Shown one piece after another: positions 12,139 to 23,939 of a stretch of 64,000 nucleotides of DNA. Source of the stretch: Monomorium pharaonis (taxonomy: Eukaryota; Arthropoda; Insecta; Hymenoptera; Formicidae); NCBI RefSeq assembly GCF_013373865.1, contig NC_050473.1, positions 19,135,597-19,199,596 on the forward strand, written 5' to 3'. The notes beneath the pieces were generated by a model. That model was given only the letters and a program-made list of their open reading frames with translations. It did no database searches and was not told where the DNA came from. The translations under genes and the position numbers were made by a program. Position 1 is the first letter of the stretch. Every line of letters begins with the position of its first letter.

Positions 12139-15100
12139 ATGATGAGGGCGGTGTCGAGCAGCAGGGTGAGAGAACTCCAGGCCGTGCTGTTCCCGGTTCA
12201 ACCCATCCCAGGTGGGTCCCCACTCCAACAATGCGAGGACAATTGGTGGATGATGTAGAAATCATTGTTGTTTATATTCAATACGAATCAATATATTTTT
12301 TGTAAATAAGGCTTCTTGAAAAAATTGAATTTAATTAATAAATAACAAATAAAAATGTAATTGACAAAAATTTGCCAGTTGGGTCATCGACTAATCAAGG
12401 AGCCTTATTTATCTTCTTTTAATCATCACTGGCAACAAGAAGAATTATTTTGCTCGTTAATTTTTTATAATAAATAAATTTTTATACTAAATATAATAAA
12501 TAACAATTAATATTATATACAGTATTATATGGGTTAAAATTTGGACCTTCTGTTAAGATTCGGGTGGAACTATGGTTACAATAACAATTTTTGTAAATTT
12601 CATACATCATTTTATCCTTATAATTTTAAATTATTAGTGTTGGTTATTGCTCTCGAAATTTAGTTCTTAACTTGCCCCAAAAAAAAAAAAAAAAATGAAA
12701 ATCAGATTATTAAGTTGATTCTAATATGGAGGGAAGAGTACGATACGCGTTCGTACAACGTATGATATGAAGTGTTGGCGAGGTCGCGAACCTACGGACA
12801 TTGTACTCGACCATCGATCTTCTATCGTGTGCAACATACGATATCGCGTTTAAGTGTTTCGAAACCCAACACCAATTCGCCGAACCTTACCATCATGATG
12901 CGCATTATCACGCGGACAATTTAATTTATAGATCAATTTACAGGTATAATCGTCCGCAATTTTTCCATGTTTAAAAAGAACTTGTGTTTCAACATTGTCT
13001 TAATCAACTTAATTCGAAATACCAGCCAATCCTTGACTTATTCTTCTCATTAACAAACGAAGCGAGTTGAAGAGTAAATGAAAATTTAAAAAAATGTATA
13101 ACTATATTTTAACAAACGAATTTTTTTCTCCCTTAATGGTATAGGTGGCATACTCTCTGATCTAACGCCGCAGGATTTGCAAGTGTCCCAACTGGAACGT
13201 TACGAGAGCTCGGGTCTGAGACGAGACGCGGAATCGGCGCTGTTCACGATCTCCTTGGGCCTGTCCAGGCATCGGTACTCGAAGGAGGCCCTTCGAGCGG
13301 TACTCGACGCGCGCTGCATCGTCGACGGAAGCATCCAGGAAGCGGCCAGGTGGCCGACCGAGTGCCAGGTGAAAATTAACGCACCTGCACCCAACTTTTC
13401 GCTTTCTTCCTCGCTTTTACCTCGGGGTCGCGAGCAGCCTTCCTCCGAAGACAAAATCTGCGCCGTGCAATAATGTTAATTGGTCACACGCGAATCGCGA
13501 TTTTGTTAACAGGTGCTTTTGAATTTTTTTACGGAGATATTGTTCAACACACCCACCAAACTTTTTTGCTCATATAAACAGATTTCTTGATATAGAATTT
13601 GAAAATTCTCTTTCTATCAGCTAGATTGATTAAGTGCAATACATATACATATTGCAGTATTTGCTAATTATTTATCTATCTCAGCTAATTTTTACGCACC
13701 TATAATTTTTGTTGAAGTTGCAACATCTTTTTTTTTTAGGATACATAGTGTAATATTATGTATATTTAATTACACGAAATGTATAAATGATCTCTCTCAG
13801 GTGATCCAAGAAAGAGTTCGCCATGTAGAGTACAGCCCGGCCATACCGGAAGCCTTCTACGTTACCACCGGAAAGGAGCCGAGGCCCAAGCCGATCGGTG
13901 ACGAGCTTGGAACGGTGATATTCCGTTACTGTCCGACCAACGTTACTAATTACGTAAGTCATGCTATGTAATTTGATACCTGATTATTTCCCATAAAGTG
14001 ACGCATCTGATCGATTTGAGCAAGAGTTACGTTGAAACGCAAGATCAACTGAAAAATTTCTTGAAAACGTAGAGTTTGAAGAATAGGAGTTTGTGATTTC
14101 TGCAGTTTAGCCGATCTTGCGTGGGCGGTAGCACGGTGTACCCCACGGATTTGCCTGAGGAGTCAACCGTCGACGGGAACGATATCTTCTTCGTCGCCGA
14201 AGCGTCCCGCCCGAAGAACGAGAGCACGGACCTACGGTTCGAGTCGCGTTTCGAGTGCGGTAATCTCGGCAAAGTGGTGAAAATAACCGACACGTATTAC
14301 CAGCTCTATCTGAGAAGAGATCTCTACACGCAGAGACACACGCAGTGGTACTACTTCAGAGTATCCAACACGAGAAGTAGAATCACGTACAGGTACGATC
14401 GAAGATATAGGAAGAGGGATTTGATTTTCCAGGAAGTTGGAAAGTTAAAAAAAGATTTAATTCCGTTCAAAAATCCGTTAATAAAATACACAATTGAGAT
14501 ATCACGATGTAAAAAAAAAAACTTCTGTTCTTATTAGCTCTTCATTTAAATGCTTATTAAGTTTGATTTAAATTAAAATTGAAGATCAAAAAAGGATGAG
14601 TTTAATTCAGATTGTGGGATACACAATTGAGATATTGTTATGTAAGGAACTTGTATTTTTATTAGCACGTCTCTACGTGTTCAGACTTATTAAGTTAGAT
14701 TTAAGTTAAAATTAAACATATAAAACGTAATCTGTTCTCAAGATATTCTTAGCAATGTATATAATTTTTCCACTCGAATCAAATTAACCTCCGGTTTTCA
14801 GTTCCCTTAATTTTGACAATTAAAAGCTGGCCACCTACACGATCCAATGAGCCATTCTTCGAAAAGTATATTGTATCCGATTGCAGGTTTTCAATCGTAA
14901 ATATGTGCAAGGAAGAGAGTCTTTATAACGAAGGCCTCAAGCCACTTCTTTATTCCACCGAAGACGCTCGAACCCGATCCGTAGGATGGAGAAGATGCGG
15001 CGACAATATCGCGTATTATCGAAACAATGACTCATCGTAAGAGAATTTCTTGTTTCAATGATAATGCAGTAAGGCCTGGTCTACAATAGCTGGAGTAAGA

Positions 15101-18100
15101 AGTAAGACTTCTAAGAAATAAATTATTTTCATTTCGTCTTACTCCTACTCCTGCTTTTCTTAACGCTCGATCAAGCACAGCGCAGAAGAAAATTACCTTA
15201 CTCTTACTTCTTAACTCCAGCTATTGTAGACCAGGGCTAACGTGGTAAAGGAAAAAAGAAATTAGCACGGGATAATTGCAGAAGCGACGAGGAGAAGGAG
15301 AAACACACGTTGACGTTCAACATCTCGTTTCCTCACGATCATGACATCGTTTACTTGGCACATTGCTATCCGTATACCTATACTGATCTACAGGTAAAAC
15401 TATATTTAAAAAATCGCTCTTTCGCTGTAAAAAGAGGAGAGGGTTTCCGCATCATCGTATTTCACAAATTCGAAATTTTCACTTTTACTTACAAAAATAA
15501 AAAAAAAAACATTTAAAAAAATAAAATGAATGAGAAATAAATAATATAAAATAAAACATTTTATATAGCTGATAATAATAATGTAAAATACAATTTTGTA
15601 CTATATTTTTATAAAATCCTTTTTCTAAATCATTATAAATTTTATTACATAATAAATAATATTAATACAATACTGATAAATAATAATAATAAAACTAAAG
15701 GTCTTTGGTGTGTACGAATCTTTATCAAATAGGAAATAAAAAAAACTTATATAAGTGGTACACATTCGGCCACTTTCCTAACAGTTGATTAAGTAACTGA
15801 AAGTAACGCTGGTATTTCGTTTTATTTCAATTCTCGTTTCCTCGCCGTTCAAGAAACCAAACAGGCGAATAAACAAGAAATACTTTCCGTAATTACCACG
15901 TGGAATGTTCCCACAATGAATGCGTATTGCTTGAGGGACGAGGTATTTGTTTCACATTCCGCCTACTATCGCGATTACCATCGCGAACGATTTCCAACTC
16001 TCGGCGATTGTGTTTATTGTGCGTTCTCCGGTCGGTAGATTCGATCTCGATCTACCTGCCTCGGTCTCTAATTGCCCGCATAAACACTGCCGTAGGAGTA
16101 TCTCGGCAGGATCGCGGCCGACCCCGCGAAAACGAGGTTCGCCAAGCTGCGCCTGCTGTGCCGCAGCCTGGCCGGAAACAGCGTGTATTACCTGACGATC
16201 ACCGCGCCGACCAACGATGAGGAGGTGCGCAGGAAGCGCGGCGTCGTCATCACGGCCCGAGTGCATCCTGGCGAGACGCCGTCGAGCTGGACGATGAAGG
16301 GCATTATCGACTTCCTTACCGGCGACACGAACCGGGCTAGGGTAAGACGTAATTTTTTTTTTTGCATCTCCGAGACGAGTACCAGTCTCTCCGGGATAGA
16401 AACAGCTGCGCGCAAACGCTGTTTAACGGGAGATTAATGTATATCAGTATCAGCATTAATACTAGCATCAGCTTCAGCATCAGCTTCAGCATCAGCATCA
16501 GTTTCAATCGCAGTCCCAGTCCCAGTCTCAGTTTCAATCTCACAATCAGTCTCAACCTCAGCATCGGGATCAGCATCACATTATTAAATTAGCAATTTAA
16601 TGTGATACTGTATTTAAAAATCGAGAAAGTAACGGTGCACAGTTTAAAGAACTAAAAAAATGTATATAGAATCGTAAGAAATATTATTCCGTTATTAAGA
16701 GATTTCCACTATGATTCTATTTTCTCAATTTGAATTGGATTAAAGTATCGCGTATTGAAACCGGATTTGCTTGACATTGGGAAGATTTGTGCTACGAGAT
16801 TTTAACGATTGATTTTAACTCTAAAGCCGCCCGATTATCGCAGGAACTCAGAGAGAGATTCGTCTTCAAGTTAGTGCCAATGCTGAACCCGGACGGGGTC
16901 ATAGTGGGCAACAATCGGTGTTCCTTGTCCGGGAAGGACTTGAATCGGCAGTACAGGACCGTGATGCGGGAGAGTTACCCGTCCGTCTGGCATACGAAGC
17001 TAATGATACGGAGGCTCCTCGAGGAATGCGGGGTGGCGATATACTGTGATCTCCACGCTCACTCGAGGAAGCACAACATATTCGCCTACGGTTGCGAGAG
17101 CAAGAGAACCGGATGCAACGGAAGACTGTCCGAACAAGTATTTCCGCTGATGCTTCACAAAAATGCAGCCGATAAGGTAACGTGGTCACGAAAATTTCAA
17201 TATTCAATTTGTCAATTTTAATCTGTTGATGATGTATTAAAATAAAATGATAATTCTCAGGGGATTTGCCGCGATACAATTATTTCTTTTTTTTTTATTA
17301 ATGCTAGTCTTTTAAATCTTGCAGAGTGAAAAATCAATGGAAAAATTGCACAAGCTCAATTTTCAGAAACAAATTATTGTCACCCGAGTTATATCAGCAA
17401 TTCTATTCTTTGATTCCGTGATTCCAGTTTTCTTTCGAGAATTGCAAATTCCACGTGGAAAAGGGAAAAGAAGGCACGGGCAGAGTGGTTGTATGGTCAA
17501 TGGGTGTGCAGAATAGTTACACCATGGAAGCTTCTATGGGCGGCTCCAAAATGGGCTCCAGATGTGGAACGCATTTTTCCACTCAGGACTACGAACAGAT
17601 CGGCAAGGCATTCTGCGAGACTCTACTTGATTTTTCTGATCAAGATCCCATGAAGGTAGCACGGTCAGATTATTAATAATTCAATCACGTACACATTTCT
17701 TGGATTTTTTGATAGGGAATACGATAGCATTCGAATAGCGATTTAATTTCTCGTTTTCTTCTTTTATAAACAACGAAAACAACGAGACTCAAATGCAGAA
17801 CAAAATTATAATGTTATTCATATTCAAGTAAGTCTCAAGGAAATACAGATATTATTTAGAGAGAGAAAAATAAAAAAAAACACAGTCAAAATTAATCTTA
17901 CATATATTATTATCCAATTAATGTTTAATCATAAAATAAAATAAAACGCATATGTAAGTTATATATAATATGTGTAAATTAAATATATAAATAAATATAT
18001 AATAAAAATATAACAAAATAAATATCACTAACGATAAAATTAAGAATGCATAAAATATATTATTTAATTGCATAAAATGCAGATTAAATGTGAAAAATTT

Positions 18101-21100
18101 ATTAAAGAAGCTACTAAAGTACTGTGTGAAAAAGAGATAAAAACCGGATTGAATTTCTAAATTTTTAGTTTTCTGTGAAGGCCTTCTTGTTAGTGTTTTT
18201 AAGTAAGTATTCTGTGAAGACTAAAATTAAGAATATTCTTGAATTTCAACTAAATATTTTTATATAATTTAGCATTTTCTCTAATAGATTTTTTAATTTA
18301 TCTGCAATGAGACTTTTTGCAATGAGACAATATCTGACACATTATTTTATAGTTAATTGTGTTGCAAAAGTAAATTTATCTTTATTATATGTGTAATATA
18401 TAATTTACATATATAATTTTACACATAAATTTTAGTGTTAAATATTAATTAGATATATTGCATTATTAGTTTTGACTGTATTTTTTTACCTTTTCGTTTA
18501 TGGCATTATTTATGACATTCAAAGCATTAACATTCAAAACTAAATTTATTTATCGAAATCTGTTCATCACGAAATTATTCCATTTTTGCGCACGTATTTT
18601 CTCGGATGGGCATCACGGTAAGTAATATCAGATTAATACCGTAAATAAAGTCTCATCGTTTTGCTGTGAATTTCAAGACAATTTGAAAATTATATCTCCC
18701 AAGATAAAAGACTGTTTTAATTTGGATAATTTCAATTATATATCAGAATGAATCACGATGAATCTGGCAAACGTGGCTCGATAGGAAAGACTCCGAAATA
18801 AGATTATAGCTAGACTGACGAAGGAGGGTTCCAATGCTGAGGAGCCTACCAATATCGACTTGACCGACTATTCGAGGTATATCCTTTCTAAGCACGTACA
18901 TTACCTACACTGATAGAAAAAATATGTTGTATTTGTAACTATAATTGCATAGTAAAATAATTATAGTTAGGAATATCATTTTTATAGTAATTATTACTAT
19001 AATATTGGTAATAATAACTATATATTTATGGTAAGTGCTTATAATGATCATTTTATGGTACAACTAACTGTGTAAAAATCTCCATTTTGGTTATAGCAAC
19101 CATATCATAAGTTGCATAAACTAATACTATGATTATGAGAACCGTAATATAGTTGAAACCAACATAAATTTATGTTGCTATAACCAAAATGGAGATTTTT
19201 ACACAGTTAGTTGTACCATAAAATGATCATAAGCATTTACCATAAATACATAGTTATTATTACCAATATTATAGTAATAATTATTATAAAAATGATATTC
19301 CTAACTAGAGTTATTTTACTATGCAATTATAGTTACAAATACAACACATTTTTCTATCAGTGTATGCAATAATTCGCATTTCGAAATCCGTCTCACCAGC
19401 GCTGTCCCCGAATTTTTTCCAGCGACGAGGGGGGCGTCTCGCAGGGGAGCTTCTCGTCGGAAGAGGAAAGGATCGAGTGCTACACGGATGCTGCGTGGTC
19501 CAGCGAGGGCGGCGAGTTCCTGGCGAGTCGCCGCCGGTATCTTTGCGTGCCACCGCCGTCGCCGACCTTCGTCCCGCCGAGAAGCGTCGGTCTTTACAGA
19601 AGGAGGGCGCGAAGGGACGTCGCGGGGAGAATTTATTTGGAGCGCAGGAGAAATCTGGTATCTCTATGCTATTATGTCCATAATATTTCTCTAAAGTCCA
19701 TAAATTTTCTTGCTTTTTTTCATTCACTTGTAGGAACAATTCACTATGCTCACTGATGTAAATCATATTGCATTGTCGACAGACGCGACGAGCGGTGATG
19801 GACTTGCCGACCACGGATCCAGGTAGCGACCTGTGCGACCTGACCGATTCGGCCGACGAGGGTTTCGTCAGAAGCGAGGGACGAGAATACGACGGTACAA
19901 CATCGAAATGACTTTCTACACGTAATTGTTATGTGTTATACTTGTGCCTGCAGTTATGCTGTGTCTTGTAGCTGCATGGGGAAGTACCGCGCAAGAGTAC
20001 CGCGAGGAGATAATCGAGCTTTCCGAAAGGGAGACGGCGGAGAAAGGGGAGCAGCAGGAGAAGACGCTGATCCTGCCGGAAATCGTGAGACCTCGCAGCG
20101 TGTCCTTCGGCGAGCTATTGCCGCGTAAGGAACACCGGAAGACTCGTCAACGATGCCTTCGGTACAGATCGATCGTTTCTTTACTAATAAAATGAGAGGA
20201 ATTCTTCGATAGCTGTCCTAAATTAGGGATAAATTGCAGAGCTGTTACTTTTGATAATTTTGAATATTCGAAGCTTCCAAGCTTAACTGTGAAAATTTTT
20301 TGAAGCTCTGAATAATCGAAATCGTAAATAGCAGCCTTAAGAATCATGATATCGTATGCATATAAAGCTAATATATATGCATAAAAAATAACAATAATTT
20401 ATAACTTGGTTATACGGTAATGACAATCATAAAGAGTCACGAGACAGTTGCTCAAAATTTTCACGTATAAATAATATATTTCTTCTGCAATATTTAATTT
20501 ATTCCTTGAATTTATACTTTAAATTCAAATAGAAAATGACAAATGAAAGTTAGGATGACAATTATATGTGCAATTATATTTCAGAAATTAATAGAAATTA
20601 TATATAAAAATGTGATATGTTTCGGGTTAACTTTGAGCCATTATCAGCAAAATTGATTCGAGCGCAAAAAGAAACGTATACACACTGAAAAATTTATTTT
20701 CATGTTAAGAAAAGCAGTTTCTTATTTTTTACTTTTTTTTCTTTTAAGTAATGGTTATCTTAAAATTTAACATATTTTTTATTTAAATAAAGAATATGTC
20801 CTTGAATTTTAAAATACGCTCATTGTTTACTTGAAAAAAGTAAAATTTATTTAAAATAAATTTGTGTACACACAGAAAAATGTGTACTTGAATTAAATAA
20901 GTATTACTCTCTTGTTTTAAATATATCATAAGTTTATATATCCACAAATCTAAGTAATACATTCATTCAAAATATATTCTGAATCCCAATAATTTAGTAC
21001 TTAATTAAAAATATTCATATCAAAATAAAGCAGTTTCTTATTTTTTACTTTTTTTCTTTTAAGTAATGGTTATCTTAAAATTTAACATATTCTTTATTTA

Positions 21101-23529
21101 AATAAAGAATATGTCCTTGAATTTTAAAATACGCTCATTGTTTACTTGAAAAAAGTAAAATTTATTTAAAATAAATTTGTGTACACACAGAAAAATGTGT
21201 ACTTGAATTAAATAAGTATTACTCTTGTTTTAAATATATCATAAGTTTATATATCCACAAGTCTAAGTAATACATTCATTCAAAATATATTCTGAATCCT
21301 AATAATTTAGTACTTAATTAAAAATATTCATATCAAAATAAAAATTTATTACTTTGACCTTTCTTCAATTCAATTTTATAATATTCTCCGAAAAAAGTAT
21401 AAATTATTTTTTTTAAGTGATAATGAGTTTTTTGAAATTTGTGACAAGTATATTTTAAAACAATTATCAAAAAAACATTTATTAATGATAATTATTACTT
21501 ATTATAAGAAAAAAAGTAAATTGAGTAATCACAGGGTTGGCAAAATTCCACTTTTTTGGATGAAGCCCATGCCAATAAAAACTAGTATTTTCCGGAAAAA
21601 ACCGACAAAAACTGACAAAAATTGATCTCGTCTATAAAAACATACAATTACAATAAATAAAAAATCTTTTTATCCATATTTTATCAATCTTAATTCACAA
21701 GCGGTATCCTAGATATATCGTTATAATCTTACATACTCCTGTACGCAATACATAATACTCCTGTACACAAATATCTGCGAGAAAAAAGACGATATATAAA
21801 AAAGAGATATGTATTAGCTAAATTCTAAATTTTATATTAATTTTTTGTTTAATAAGAAAACATCATATATAATAAAAGCAGGTATATAATATTATAAATA
21901 ACTATATAATATAATAAATTACTATAAATAGTAATATAATAGAAAAATAAACATAATACTAAAAATTAAAATTTTTTCGAGTACAAATCTGGTTAATTCG
22001 CAATTTAATAATTTGTAACAAAAATCTAATTTATTTATTTAAGAAATAGAAAAGGAAATAAGAAATATAATTACACATTACAATTTACATACTTTTGTTA
22101 CGTGGGTAACGTTCATTGCGACAGCACAACTGTAATTTATTCAACATTGTGACAATTTCTATAACATGTGAAAAATTTTGCAGGCAGTCAAAAGTAAAAA
22201 CATGATATGACATTCACAACATCGTTATTTCCGAATAGTATACGCACATAAACTACAGTAAATATTGATTATCTTTGAAAATAATTACGAGAACACATTA
22301 TTTAGCAATTATTGGAGAAATTATAGCCATTGGCCATCTTTTCCGTATAGCCGTCATACCCTAACTTACCCTAATAGTCGTTTAGCCTCTGCCTTCCGAC
22401 CGTGGCCGCGAAATAATTGCGATTATAATTATAGTCATGCATTAATTCATAAAATCGCGATTTCCGCAGAACGCTGAGAAATCAGTCGCCGGTGTCGACG
22501 AGCCGAGAGGTGAGGCTCAAGCTGACGTCATTGAGAAGACAGATCTGGACGGGCGTTTCGACCGCGGCCGCCGAGGGCAACGACGCGGAACGTCTCGCCG
22601 ACGCGGCATTCGCGAGGACGCCGTTGAGCTGGGGTATCTCCAGACACGCTCTGGCGCACTATCCCACGGACGGCGAGGTCACGCTGAAGTGAGTATGTAA
22701 TATACTTCGGTGTACTCGACTTATCGCGCGGCATATGGCGCGCCCCGCGTAAAATATGCGCGTTGCGTGCGCGCGACGTTTCGTTGCGGTCGTGCAGGTG
22801 CGCGCGTTGGAATCCTCTTCGTTCGTTCGTTTCGTCGTGCACGCGATTAAGAGAGATTCGAGAAAAAAAAAGGAGGAAGGAAAATATATATGCGCGTCTT
22901 TCAGGCCGCGGTCGAAGAAGCCGGCGCAGTCGCCGGTCTACGACGCGGACAAGGACGACGCGAGGAAGACGCGGAAGAAGTCGCGGCGGAATGCGGCGCA
23001 GGCGGCCGCGCGAACGGACGCGCAGAAGCCGTCCTCCAGGAGGAAGAACGCGAGGCTCGACTGGCAGCGGGTGGTGACACTGAATTCCCGGGGCAAGGAC
23101 GTGAGAATCGCGCGGGCCTCCTCTCTCCTGGCGATCGAGGCGGACTCGTTGAAGCTGCTGGCCGCGTCGTCGTCGTCGTCCTCGTCGTCGTCCAAGCAGC
23201 CGCAGCGATCGCCACGGAAGCTCGAGCCGCGCCGGAAGTTCCGCGGCGTTGGGGTCGCGGTGGCGTCCACCTGCGGCGTCGGCGTCGCCGGGGCGAAGCG
23301 AACGTGCGCCGCGAAGCCGACGAGGTCGAGAGCGTGCCGTCGCGACGCCTTCTGCGAGAGCACGACGTCGGACGACGCCTCGTCGGACTCGGGCAAGCCG
23401 AAGGTCGTGAAGAAGAAGCAGAAGAAGAAGAAGCAGCAGCAGCAGCAACAGCCGAGGAAACCGAGCAGAGGAACGGAGCAGAGCAAGCGCGTCTGCAGCA
23501 GCGCGAAGACCTCGCGTAACAATGTCTGA
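12139..23529 (+). CDS. Cytosolic carboxypeptidase CCP2/CCP3-like (AGBL2/3 family), 15 exons
   Basis: M14-family metallocarboxypeptidase that trims glutamate side chains or C-terminal residues from tubulin; insect relatives are grouped with NnaD/AGBL2/3. Exons: 12139-12211, 13145-13368, 13801-13953, 14106-14392, 14887-15036, 15282-15393, 16096-16341, 16844-17176, 17428-17655, 18785-18876, 19423-19657, 19783-19894, 19954-20161, 22470-22688, 22905-23529; all GT/AG and in frame, 1098 residues. The N-terminal CCP domain includes QWYYFRVSN and [20 protein letters not shown]. Catalytic motifs are complete: zinc ligands His390 and Glu393 in HPGE, His486 in YCDLHAHS (usually DLHGHS), substrate-binding NPDGVIVGN and GKDLNRQY, and catalytic Glu560 in NSYTME. 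Residues after about 630 form a divergent, low-complexity tail with Lys/Arg, poly-Ser and poly-Gln tracts in a very GC-rich last exon. Start choice is uncertain (see the upstream ORF); ATG 12139 follows an in-frame stop. Confidence 0.9.
15070..15240. mobile_element. MITE with GGTCTACAATAG ends in carboxypeptidase intron 5
   Basis: The left end TAAGGCCTGGTCTACAATAG is mirrored at the right end (CTATTGTAGACCAGGGCTAA). The inverted arms extend about 35 bases, with GGAGTAAGAAGTAAG repeated. Related ends occur at 58429-58579 and 58571-58806, so this is a multi-copy family. Confidence 0.7.
16441..16576. repeat. Degenerate hexamer minisatellite (CAGCAT/CAGTTT-like)
   Basis: About 22 copies of a degenerate six-base unit such as CAGCAT, CAGCTT, CAGTCT and CAGTTT run through intron 7 of the carboxypeptidase. 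Open frames through this array on both strands are artefacts of the period being a multiple of three. Confidence 0.8.
17882..18483. mobile_element. Possible MITE in carboxypeptidase intron 9
   Basis: The left end CACAGTCAAAATTAAT has an inverted partner at the right (ATTAGTTTTGACTGTATT). The interior is about 570 bases of AT-rich non-coding sequence with extra self-complementary ATATAATTTACATATAT tracts. The ends match imperfectly, so confidence is moderate. Confidence 0.45.
18907..19363. mobile_element. Long palindromic MITE with ACACTGATAGAAAAA ends
   Basis: About 457 bases in intron 10 of the carboxypeptidase, ending 60 bases before the exon 11 acceptor. The left arm (18907 to about 19115) and right arm (about 19150-19363) are almost perfect reverse complements over roughly 200 bases, for example AAATCTCCATTTTGGTTATA against TATAACCAAAATGGAGATTT. 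A transcript through it would form a long hairpin. Related partial copies lie at 40185-40625. Confidence 0.85.
20715..21342. repeat. Tandem duplication, two units of about 315 bases
   Basis: The stretch beginning CAGTTTCTTATTTTTTACTT at 20715 recurs at 21031, and the two units stay nearly identical for their full length, ending in TATCAAAATAAA. Differences are a few single bases and a CT insertion in TTACTCTCTTG versus TTACTCTTG. Each unit contains TGTGTACACACAGAAAAATG, which resembles the ACACTGARAAAA ends of the MITEs here. It lies in carboxypeptidase intron 13. Confidence 0.85.
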
Positions 23530-23644
23530 GAATTTTTATCTTTCGAGGCTACGGGATAAACGTATCATTATCCCTGGCGAGATTTCTCGAGGTCTCGAAA
23601 GAAATCTTTTAAATGGAAAGATTGAGAAATAATCAAGGACTGAA

Positions 23645-23939
23645 CTCTATAGTAGCAAAAAACATTGGCGCAATATTGAGAAGTAAAGACAATATTGCCA
23701 ATATTGGTCCAATATTGTGAAGTGTACGCTTTATCTTATTTAGCCGGTTTGTCTAAGCAGCAATATTGGTTCAATATTGGTTCAGCATCGGGCCAATATT
23801 GAACCAATCAATTTTTTATATTGGACATTAATTGCATTCTAATTAAGAACTAATAATTTTATGACCAATTCATTCCCAATATAACCAATATTTAGCCAAT
23901 ATTAGCCAATATATTGCCAATGTATTTTGTTACTAGGGA
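23645..23939. mobile_element. MITE built from CCAATATT/AATATTGG repeats
   Basis: Ends are inverted (left TAGTAGCAAAAAACATTGGC; the reverse complement of the right reads CTAGTAACAAAATACATTGG). The interior contains about ten copies of AATATTGG or its complement, in both orientations. It starts about 115 bases after the carboxypeptidase stop codon and so may lie in its 3' UTR. Confidence 0.65.

Noticed and set aside
16337..16592. ORFs on both strands through the hexamer array
   Set aside because: The repeat period is a multiple of three, so any frame stays open; the region is intronic.
22528..23448. Long minus-strand ORF of about 306 codons
   Set aside because: It lies antisense to the last two carboxypeptidase exons; it is Arg/Leu-rich and reflects GC-rich codons on the other strand.
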